Source: Candidatus Hydrogenedentota bacterium
GTDB taxonomy: Bacteria > Hydrogenedentota > Hydrogenedentia > Hydrogenedentales > SLHB01
Reading direction: 5' to 3'
DNA length: 5,098 nucleotides
NCBI GenBank assembly: GCA_003557825.1
Contig: PWNM01000216.1
Coordinates: forward strand, 1 to 5,098
Made by a program: the position numbers and the translations under genes. Below the pieces are notes generated by a model that was not told where the DNA came from, did not search any database, and worked only from the letters and a program-made list of their open reading frames with translations. Positions 1 through 5,012 of the stretch are shown here, in pieces. Every line of letters begins with the position of its first letter. The first letter of the stretch is position 1.

Positions 1-193
1 CGAGATAGGTCCCGGACGCCGGAACCACCAGACTCGGGGAACCGACATAACAGCCTGACGACTGAGGGATATGACTAATAACGGTTCCGGGGACAGCATC
101 GGACTGCTCATGGGAATGGGTTACGAAAAGTTTATTGGATGTCGGATCAGAAAATTTACCGCCGGAGTTCATTGGCTCCCCTTGAGTTTCCAT
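1..193 (-). CDS. Sialidase/BNR-fold protein, N-terminal part, runs off the left edge
   Basis: On the minus strand a reading frame stays open from at least position 298 to the window edge, so its 3' end is missing. From the ATG at 191-193 it gives 64 residues. The diagnostic part is residues 35-64, which read PGTVISHIPQSSGCYVGSPS and then LVVPASGTYL. This closely resembles the first blade of exo-alpha-sialidase-like beta-propeller proteins (x-G-x-V-I-x-x-x-P-x-S-S-G-x-Y-x-G-S-P-S-L, then a G-x-Y-x strand). A later ATG at 170-172 has a better Shine-Dalgarno, AAGGGGAG at 176-183, while the 193 start has GAGG at 198-201 only 4 nt away. An in-frame ATG at 298 is also possible. No signal peptide follows any of these starts, unlike the other sialidase-like protein in the window. 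The gene is divergent from the UroD-like gene. Catalytic residues lie outside the window, so enzyme activity cannot be judged. The family call is from recognised motif pattern, not a search. Confidence 0.72.
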   Translation of the reverse strand, partial: METQGEPMNSGGKFSDPTSNKLFVTHSHEQSDAVPGTVISHIPQSSGCYVGSPSLVVPASGTYL

Positions 194-220
194 TACGCCT
201 CGGTCACTTGAGTCAGTGGC

Positions 221-250
221 ATTATACGGAAACGCCTGCGTAAATTTGAA
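221..250 (-). promoter_or_regulatory. Putative sigma70-type promoter for the left-edge sialidase-like gene
   Basis: Read on the minus strand, a perfect TATAAT -10 lies at 226-221 and TTCAAA (4 of 6 to TTGACA) at 250-245, with an 18-nt spacer. Transcription would begin near 214, giving a leader of about 20 nt to the ATG at 193 or about 40 nt to the ATG at 172. It lies in the gap between divergent genes, where a promoter is expected. Confidence 0.4.
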
Positions 251-339
251 CCCACGAATTGCGGCAAGCCACTGAGATTGATAAGCTACGGTCCACATGC
301 AGCAAGGTATAGAAGTGCCCGCATCCCATGGCGGCAACT

Positions 340-343
340 GGAG
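340..343 (+). promoter_or_regulatory. Ribosome-binding site that decides the UroD-like start
   Basis: GGAG lies 8 nt before the ATG at 352. No comparable motif precedes the upstream in-frame ATG at 328, nor the ATG at 367. This favours 352 as the true start even though 328 gives a longer protein. Confidence 0.55.
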
Positions 344-351
344 TAACTGAT

Positions 352-1410
352 ATGCCCACCGAAACCATGACTGGCCGGGAACGTTGGCTTGCGGTATTGA
401 ATCGTCAACAACCCGATCGCGTGCCAATGGACTACTGGGGTACGTCCGAAACCACGGACGCTTTGTGTCGTCATCTTGGATGTGATTTCGATACGGCCTG
501 CAAACGACTACACATCGATCTGCCTTTGACCGTGGGGGGTGCCTATGTGGGTCCTGAACCCGATGAGGGATCCGATGCGTTTGGCATACGAACCCAACCC
601 GTGGCCTATGGCACAGGCATATACAACGAAATTATCTACTCGCCATTGGCTCGCTATGACTCCGTCGAGGCAATCGAGGCCGAATATATATGGCCTTCAC
701 CGGATTGGTGGGATTATACCCACCTACCAAAGCAAGTCGCGGGACAAGAACACCGCATCGTCCGCGGCGGAGGTTCGGAACCCTTTCTCGCCTACAAAAA
801 TCTCCGAGGCGAAGAACAGGCCTTCATGGATCTACTCATTCATCCTGAAATCGTGCATTACTGTCTCGACAAGCTATTCAACCTCGCATACGAAAGCACG
901 CGGCGCATCTTCGAGACCATTCCCGGCGTTGTGAGCATAACGTATGTGGCGGAGGATCTCGGAGGGCAAACGTCCCTACTGTACTCGAAAGAACAAATCC
1001 ACGAGTTTTTGCTGCCGCGGATGAAACGCATGATGGACCTTACCCGGCAGCATAGCTCCTTTGTCTTTACCCACACCGACGGGGCCGTGCGGGAGATCAT
1101 CCCCGACCTTATTGCTATAGGAGCCCACGTGCTCAATCCTGTCCAATGGCGCTGTCCGGGCATGGGACGCGAAGAGCTCAAAGCCGATTTCGGAGGTGCG
1201 CTCATCTTTCATGGTGGCGTTGACAACCAGCAGACCTTGCCTTTCGGGTCCGAAGACGACGTTCGCCAAGAGGTGCTCGACAACCTACGCATCCTGGGCG
1301 CAGACGGCGGCTATATCCTGGCTCCGTGCCACAACATCCAACCGGTTACTCGGCCCGAAAACATCGTAGCTATGTATGAGACCGGTTATGAAGCAGGATG
1401 GATGCTCTAG
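352..1410 (+). CDS. Uroporphyrinogen decarboxylase-like (MtaA/CmuA-type) family protein
   Basis: The gene encodes a complete protein of 352 residues from the ATG at 352 (360 from 328), the usual length for this TIM-barrel family. It opens with the family signature RERWLAVLNRQQPDRVPMD. The C-terminal half holds the typical run I-P-D-L-I-x-I-G-x-x-V-L-N-P-V-Q, then F-H-G-G-V-D-x-Q-x-x-L-P, and ends with APCHNIQPVTRPENIVAMYE. Corrinoid methyltransferases such as MtaA and MtbA bind zinc through a His-x-Cys plus a distant Cys. Here the first pair is His241-Thr-Asp243-Gly and the distant residue is Cys326, so Asp replaces the first Cys. This fits the large divergent branch of the family rather than true heme-pathway HemE. 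The likely role is methyl transfer or a related one-carbon reaction in the cytoplasm, but the substrate is unknown. No corrinoid protein or reductive activator lies nearby. It converges on the branching-enzyme gene with 9 bp between stop codons. Confidence 0.88.
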   Translation: MPTETMTGRERWLAVLNRQQPDRVPMDYWGTSETTDALCRHLGCDFDTACKRLHIDLPLTVGGAYVGPEPDEGSDAFGIRTQPVAYGTGIYNEIIYSPLARYDSVEAIEAEYIWPSPDWWDYTHLPKQVAGQEHRIVRGGGSEPFLAYKNLRGEEQAFMDLLIHPEIVHYCLDKLFNLAYESTRRIFETIPGVVSITYVAEDLGGQTSLLYSKEQIHEFLLPRMKRMMDLTRQHSSFVFTHTDGAVREIIPDLIAIGAHVLNPVQWRCPGMGREELKADFGGALIFHGGVDNQQTLPFGSEDDVRQEVLDNLRILGADGGYILAPCHNIQPVTRPENIVAMYETGYEAGWML

Positions 1411-1419
1411 TTCACAGGG

Positions 1420-3216
1420 CTATCCGATTGTGGCCCGCGCCAAAACCAATGCGCTGTAGGGGGCGACATCAATCGCCCCAAAGGCTGACAAGCCGTCTGT
1501 TTCGCCTTCTTCGGCGGTAACATTCTGTTGACCATAATCGCCAAACTCGGGATCGTAATCCGTGCTATCGCTGTTAAACAGCACGGTCCATTCGCCCGTG
1601 TCCGGGAAACCGACAACATATCCTTCCCGGGGTTCAGACGAGAAATTGGCCACCACGACAACATAGTCTGTTTCATCGATCTCCCATCGATAGTAGGCAA
1701 TCATGTTCGCCTCGTTGTTCACGTGGTGAACGTGGATTTCCTGCCCAGAGAGTCCCTTGGTTTTTCCATCCTTATTGAGCCGAAGGGCGATCAGATCCGT
1801 GTAGAGCTTCAAAATACCAGCGAAAGCTTCCCGCTTTCGCCAATCGATGGGGTCTTGATCGTGGAACCAGTCGTCCTCAAGAAATTCCTGTCCTTGAAAA
1901 ATCATGGGGATTCCGGGCGCCGTAAACACCAGAGCCGCGCCCAGTGCGGATTTCTTTTTTGCAGCCCACGATGACGCATGGCCGGGATCCACTTCCTCCG
2001 GAACGCGGGCCTTGCCGTTGGCCACTTCATCATGGGATTCCGTATAGATGACACGCTCAAAGGCATCGAGGTGGAATCGATGCTCCAACGCGCTGCGCAC
2101 CGCCTCCATATCCCGTGAGGCATCTTCTGCCGTTATTAATGCCTCGCGAATGGGATGGACAAACCGGGCATCCCATTGCGTATGGAATCCCGCCCCGTCA
2201 TCATCCGGCCTTTTGGTAAGATAGGGGTTGCTCTGCAGATCCTCCGCGATAAGGATTATATTCGATTTGACCGAGACGGTATCCCTGTTGACCCACTGCA
2301 TCAGGCTCCACCCATCGGGCAAATCATGATCGGGATCGTCGTTCTGTCCTTTTATGTTACGAATGTAGGCGGTCGCATCCCAACGCAGTCCGTCAACATC
2401 ATACTCCTCGAACCACATCATGGCGTTGTCATGAATGTATCGACGCACTTCATCACGGCCATAATCGGGTCGGGTAGCCCCCCAGGGCGTTTCGGCCCGT
2501 TCATCGTTGTAGAAATAGATTCCACCACCACCGTTTTCAGACCATCCATCAAACTGCCATAGGTCCAGATCGTTGGGCCCCAGGTGGTTATAGACCACAT
2601 CCACGATAACCGCTATCCCGAGCCGATGGGCCTCTTGGACGAATTGCCAGAAGGTATGGGGCGTACCGTAATGGCTTTCAACAGCAAAAATGTGCGCGGG
2701 ATTGTAACCCCACGAGTACCCCCCGGGAAATTCAACCAGCGGCATGATCTCCACGGCGTTGATACCAAGCTCCGAAAGATAAGATAACCCTTTGATAGCC
2801 CCCTCGAGATTACCCGGACCATCATCGTCGTCCATTTTTCCGAAAGTTCCGATATGGAGCTCATAGATGATTAACTGGTTATGGGGCGGCGGCGTAAAGC
2901 GTTCGCTCGGTGCAACATGGTCCAGTTTCGTGATGATGCCGTTTCCAACGGAGTTGGTCACCCGACGGGCATAGGGATCAATCCGCGAGTATTCCTCGTC
3001 ACCATTGACGATGCGGAAACGGTATTCGTCTCCAACCTGCGCCCCCTTCACGTCTCCCCTCCAAATGCCGTCCTCGCCGGCATCGAGTGGATTGGCGGAA
3101 TTATCCCAATCGTTGAATGAACCAATAACGTAAACGGCATCTGCATGGGGCGCCCAAACAGCGAAATGGCATCCCTCCTCGGTAGGCGTTGCCCCGAGTA
3201 TCATGTCCCCGGTCAT
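1420..3216 (-). CDS. GH13 1,4-alpha-glucan branching enzyme-like protein
   Basis: The gene encodes a complete 598-residue protein. Residues about 15-70 form an N-terminal CBM48-type beta-sandwich (FAVWAPHADAVYVIGSFNDW). A GH13 TIM barrel follows, with all four conserved regions: DVVYNH at 206-211, GLRWD with the nucleophile Asp280, IAEDL with the acid/base Glu325, and YTESHD with His395-Asp396. PGIPMIFQGQEF at 434-445 and a C-terminal beta domain complete the fold. The order and the TESHDEVANGKARVPEE segment match short branching enzymes lacking the extra N1 domain of E. coli GlgB. The expected reaction cuts an alpha-1,4 glucan and rejoins it by an alpha-1,6 bond in glycogen synthesis. The alternative, malto-oligosyltrehalose trehalohydrolase, shares the NHLGP and TPWG segments but fits the later part less well. 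No signal peptide is seen, so it is probably cytosolic. The start is supported by AGGA at 3225-3228, 8 nt upstream. It lies 30 bp after the secreted sialidase-like gene and is probably co-transcribed with it. Confidence 0.88.
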   Translation of the reverse strand: MTGDMILGATPTEEGCHFAVWAPHADAVYVIGSFNDWDNSANPLDAGEDGIWRGDVKGAQVGDEYRFRIVNGDEEYSRIDPYARRVTNSVGNGIITKLDHVAPSERFTPPPHNQLIIYELHIGTFGKMDDDDGPGNLEGAIKGLSYLSELGINAVEIMPLVEFPGGYSWGYNPAHIFAVESHYGTPHTFWQFVQEAHRLGIAVIVDVVYNHLGPNDLDLWQFDGWSENGGGGIYFYNDERAETPWGATRPDYGRDEVRRYIHDNAMMWFEEYDVDGLRWDATAYIRNIKGQNDDPDHDLPDGWSLMQWVNRDTVSVKSNIILIAEDLQSNPYLTKRPDDDGAGFHTQWDARFVHPIREALITAEDASRDMEAVRSALEHRFHLDAFERVIYTESHDEVANGKARVPEEVDPGHASSWAAKKKSALGAALVFTAPGIPMIFQGQEFLEDDWFHDQDPIDWRKREAFAGILKLYTDLIALRLNKDGKTKGLSGQEIHVHHVNNEANMIAYYRWEIDETDYVVVVANFSSEPREGYVVGFPDTGEWTVLFNSDSTDYDPEFGDYGQQNVTAEEGETDGLSAFGAIDVAPYSALVLARATIG

Positions 3217-3246
3217 AGGCAGGTTCCTTTTGTTGTAAGTTGTGTT

Positions 3247-4269
3247 CTAATTACTGGCCCCAACGGGACTTATGTCCACCCGCGCGAGGTATATGGCGGT
3301 CTTTTCCTCATGAGATGAATAATAGCTCACCCAAAGCAGCCCCTCATGTTCGACCAGTCCGGCATAGCTGGTATCGCCCCCGGAAGGCAGGCGCAGGAAT
3401 TCCGTGAGCGTATGGCCTTCCGGATCAAGCCACAGCAGCGCCGTATACGGCGCCCCCCCATCGTCCGGATCATCATGCAGGCGAGCGGAGGCAACAAAGC
3501 GTCCATCATCAAGCCGGATCAGTTTTGGTCCTCCGATTCGAACACCCAGATCATACCAGGTCCATTCGGTATAGGGAGGCTCAGCAAGACCCAAATGGGC
3601 ACTCCAATGGGGGCCATCCCGCAGCAGGCAATAGGCCTGTCCGTTGGGATCAAAATGGAGCGATGTTTCGTTGCCCGGTTGGGGGTCATCAGGGAAAAGC
3701 TCGGGAGCACGAGGCTCCCACGAAATGCCGTCTTCGGTGCGATACAGACAGCCTCGGTAATCCTTCCCGCTGTACCCGATGCTATAACCTACATCATCGT
3801 GCCATGTCACGCTCCAACGCCACGTGCCCAATCCCGTTGGGCATGCGTACGCCTCACTCCATGTCTCGCCATCAGGGGAAAGCCAGGTTACGGACTGATG
3901 GCGATGGTCATTTTGCGGTTCTAGGAATCGCACCGCCCCGTTGAGCATCAATTGACCGTCCGCTGTAATTGACAATTTTGCATCGCGCACATCTCCATCG
4001 GGCCATGTCATGTGGGCCACCGATTGCCAATCCTTACCATCTTCAGAGCGTAAAACCCGTAGTGCGCCCACATCGCAAACATGGCCTTCTCCCTCACGGA
4101 AAGCGCAATACCACCTATCCTGAAACCGGATCAGGTCGGTAAAGGCATTATGAGGCGCCCGGTCCCAGATACGCTCCACATCGACAATAGTCGCCTCAGC
4201 CCCGGCTTGCCCGGTTATAGCCAACATCATTACTACACTTGCCATCGTGGTCATTGTCCACATATGCAT
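3247..4269 (-). CDS. Secreted sialidase-like beta-propeller protein
   Basis: The gene encodes a complete 340-residue protein. Residues 1-24 look like a signal peptide: a hydrophobic ASVVMMLAI core ending in AGA before EATI, although the n-region has no Lys or Arg. Three Asp-box-like turns mark propeller blades: SEDGKDW at 75-81, SPDGETW at 131-137 and TEDGISW at 178-184. They use the compact S/T-x-D-G-x-x-W form. Other family features are FREGEGH at 57-63, GNETSLHF at 199-206, a following LLR, and SYAGLVEHEG with WVSYYSSHEE near the C-terminus. It resembles exo-alpha-sialidase-like proteins that act outside the cytoplasm on glycans. The classical arginine triad cannot be assigned by eye, so the substrate is open. 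The ATG at 4269 has AAGGAG at 4279-4284, 9 nt upstream, which favours it over the in-frame ATG at 4263. It is the first gene of a two-gene unit with the branching enzyme. Confidence 0.8.
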   Translation of the reverse strand: MHMWTMTTMASVVMMLAITGQAGAEATIVDVERIWDRAPHNAFTDLIRFQDRWYCAFREGEGHVCDVGALRVLRSEDGKDWQSVAHMTWPDGDVRDAKLSITADGQLMLNGAVRFLEPQNDHRHQSVTWLSPDGETWSEAYACPTGLGTWRWSVTWHDDVGYSIGYSGKDYRGCLYRTEDGISWEPRAPELFPDDPQPGNETSLHFDPNGQAYCLLRDGPHWSAHLGLAEPPYTEWTWYDLGVRIGGPKLIRLDDGRFVASARLHDDPDDGGAPYTALLWLDPEGHTLTEFLRLPSGGDTSYAGLVEHEGLLWVSYYSSHEEKTAIYLARVDISPVGASN

Positions 4270-4401
4270 CGTTTCTATCTCCTTGTTGTCAAAACCTTTC
4301 TACCATTGTCCACTACCTAGGAGGCCTAACACAAGGAGGCGCAAAATGGAGTAATTCAGACCCCTTACACGTTATATAAAAACACAATAATAACGGGGGC
4401 A
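4270..4401. other. Intergenic region between divergent genes
   Basis: This stretch separates the sialidase-like gene (minus) from the broken PhyH gene (plus). It holds the Shine-Dalgarno of the former, two adjacent 6-bp palindromes CCTAGG (4316-4321) and AGGCCT (4322-4327), a 7-bp direct repeat, and an AT-rich block at 4371-4394. A weak plus-strand promoter can be drawn there: TTACAC at 4365-4370, a 17-nt spacer, and TAATAA at 4388-4393. GGGGG at 4395-4399 could be the ribosome-binding site for a TTG start at 4408. The assignments are tentative. Confidence 0.4.
4319..4340 (+). repeat. Direct repeat AGGAGGC, two copies, second one followed by a two-codon ORF
   Basis: AGGAGGC occurs at 4319-4325 and again at 4334-4340. 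The second copy lies in AAGGAGG (4333-4339), a near-perfect anti-16S match, and is followed after 6 nt by ATG GAG TAA at 4346-4354. The reading frame therefore ends after two residues. This is seen directly; any function is unknown. Confidence 0.6.
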
Positions 4402-4413
4402 TTGGCTTTGGCC

Positions 4414-4704
4414 ATGAAGGAAAGATCATTTACGAACATAGCAATTTCTAACGAACGGCTTCAATACGATCAAAAAGGCTATGCCATTTACAGAGAGGTC
4501 CTGGATGACCAGCTCATACAGGAATCCAAGCAGCATGTGGAATGGCTTGCCGAGCAGCATCCCGAACTTCGGCCGGAGCAATATGGTCATTGGCTCGTAA
4601 AGGAAGATCCCTTTTGGGTTCGGTTAATCAGTGACGAACAGCTGATCGATATCGCGGAGCAGTATATCGGACCCAACATTGCCCTTGTATGTTCACGTTT
4701 AGGT
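4414..4704 (+). pseudogene. PhyH-family (phytanoyl-CoA dioxygenase-like) gene, truncated by the IS insertion
   Basis: The segment encodes the N-terminal third of a PhyH-family Fe(II)/2-oxoglutarate dioxygenase. The matching pattern is YDQKGYAIYREVLDDQLIQE, then a helical stretch ending in DPFWVRLISDEQLIDIAEQY and IGPNIAL. In intact relatives this runs into a barrel strand and the His-x-Asp iron motif. Here family likeness stops near Ser-Arg-Leu (4693-4701), and the frame continues into unrelated IS sequence until a TAG at 4861-4863. The protein has about 95 genuine residues out of the usual 250-300. No His-x-Asp or distal His is present, so it cannot be an active oxygenase. The ATG at 4414 has a poor ribosome-binding site. 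TTG starts at 4408 or 4402 are in frame, and GGGGG at 4395-4399 is well spaced for 4408. The substrate of the former enzyme is unknown. Any remaining 3' part would lie beyond the IS, outside the window. Confidence 0.75.
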
Positions 4705-4733
4705 TGCGAGATAACGAATAGCAGTCATCGTCG

Positions 4734-4761
4734 TCCTTTTCTTTTTACTTCTTTTTCTTTT
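4734..4761 (+). other. Polypyrimidine tract in the IS left end
   Basis: A stretch of 28 bases contains only C and T except for one A at 4747, with CTTTTT occurring at 4741-4746 and 4751-4756. It lies between the proposed element terminus and the proposed guide-RNA promoter. No function can be assigned from sequence. Confidence 0.6.
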
Positions 4762-4788
4762 GTGGACGACAGTGGAAATGTGGATAAC
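4760..4788 (+). promoter_or_regulatory. Putative promoter of the IS110 bridge RNA
   Basis: TTGTGG at 4760-4765 and GATAAC at 4783-4788 are separated by exactly 17 nt, giving 3 of 6 and 4 of 6 matches to the sigma70 boxes. The predicted transcription start near 4795 lies about 20 nt before the first stem-loop. The match is modest and the call rests mainly on position. Confidence 0.3.
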
Positions 4789-4814
4789 TCGGCCCAAGTC
4801 GGGTTCATAGCTAT

Positions 4815-4840
4815 TCTTGCCGCAGGGCCATGTGGCAAGA
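4815..4840 (+). other. 5' stem-loop of the candidate bridge RNA
   Basis: TCTTGCCGCA (4815-4824) pairs with TGTGGCAAGA (4831-4840): 9 Watson-Crick pairs and one G-U, closing a six-base loop GGGCCA. Only 2 nt separate it from the next stem. Confidence 0.75.
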
Positions 4841-4842
4841 TA

Positions 4843-4916
4843 GGACAAGAGGCGGAGGAGTAGTCTTCCTTGGGCCCTTTGGAACCCGTAAAAAAGATTT
4901 TTCCCGCCTCTTGTCC
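4843..4916 (+). other. Candidate target-binding stem-loop of the bridge RNA
   Basis: GGACAAGAGGCGG (4843-4855) is perfectly complementary to CCGCCTCTTGTCC (4904-4916), a 13-bp stem. Inside, TTCC (4866-4869) can pair with GGAA (4881-4884) as the apical part. This leaves an internal loop with a 10-nt left strand (4856-4865) and a 19-nt, A-rich right strand (4885-4903). By analogy with IS621 these strands would hold the left and right target guides. No convincing match of the left strand to the PhyH flank was found by eye. Confidence 0.65.
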
Positions 4917-4921
4917 GCATA

Positions 4922-4989
4922 GTCCACCTGGAAGACCGGACGCTATCCTGGGCACGAAGCCCGTATATTGCAAGACCGGAACGGTGGGC
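4922..4989 (+). other. Candidate donor-binding stem-loop of the bridge RNA
   Basis: GTCCACC (4922-4928) pairs with GGTGGGC (4983-4989), 7 bp with one G-U. Further in, CCGG at 4936-4939 can pair with CCGG at 4976-4979, and GGGC (4950-4953) pairs with GCCC (4959-4962) around ACGAA. The result is an internal loop with left strand ACGCTATCC (4940-4948) and right strand TATATTGCAAGA (4964-4975), the expected form of a donor-binding loop. The 9-bp direct repeat AAGACCGGA (4932-4940 and 4972-4980) supplies the CCGG halves. Confidence 0.6.
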
Positions 4990-5012
4990 ACAAAACCTGA
5001 GAGGAACATAGT

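Larger units (their letters stand above)
4795..4989 (+). ncRNA. Candidate IS110 bridge RNA
   Basis: Three consecutive stem-loops cover 4815-4989 (175 nt), ending 23 nt before the transposase ATG. In order they are a 10-bp hairpin, a 13-bp stem enclosing a 48-nt loop region, and a 7-bp stem enclosing an internal loop and a terminal hairpin. The bridge RNA of IS621 is about 177 nt, is encoded in the left end upstream of the transposase, and has a 5' stem-loop, a target-binding loop and a donor-binding loop in that order. Here the architecture, size and position all agree. The role would be to hold target DNA and the element's own junction in the two loops while the transposase exchanges strands. 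The 5' end is placed from a weak promoter and the 3' end from the last stem; both may be off by tens of bases. Structures were drawn by hand, without energy calculation or covariation. Confidence 0.68.

Noticed and set aside
1..78. Plus-strand open frame ending in TAA at 76-78 (reads RDRSRTPEPPDSGNR...)
   Set aside because: Low-complexity and antisense to the minus-strand frame with a recognisable sialidase-like motif, which explains the region better.
19..90. Inverted repeat CCGGAACC (19-26) with GGTTCCGG (83-90), with a competing partner at 38-44
   Set aside because: It lies inside the coding part of the left-edge gene, has a 56-nt gap and no supporting context, so chance is likely.
259..313. 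Plus-strand promoter candidates for the UroD-like gene (TTGCGG/TAAGCT; TTGATA/TATAGA)
   Set aside because: The boxes match only 3 of 6, or the spacing is 24 nt; none is convincing.
1417..1436. GGGC...GCCC inverted repeat at the convergent gene ends as a terminator
   Set aside because: Only 4 bp with a 12-nt loop and no T-run on either strand, and it is mostly within the branching-enzyme coding sequence.
4287..4292. Perfect TTGACA on the minus strand upstream of the secreted sialidase-like gene
   Set aside because: It lies less than 20 nt from the start codon, so a -10 box would fall on the ATG and the ribosome-binding site would not be transcribed.
4741..4748. Element boundary at CTTTTTAC, matching in reverse complement the loop strand GTAAAAAAG (4888-4896)
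   Set aside because: It differs by one T in a homopolymer, and the PhyH likeness ends about 40 bp earlier, so the match is probably due to low complexity.
4889..4903. A-run followed by T-run (AAAAAAGATTTTT) as a Rho-independent terminator
   Set aside because: No GC-rich stem precedes the T-run on its own; it fits better as part of the internal loop inside the 13-bp stem.
4699..5009. Minus-strand open frames across the IS left end (4699-4920 and 4725-5009)
   Set aside because: They overlap the structured RNA region antisense, have no recognisable motif, and are products of the repeats and the pyrimidine tract.
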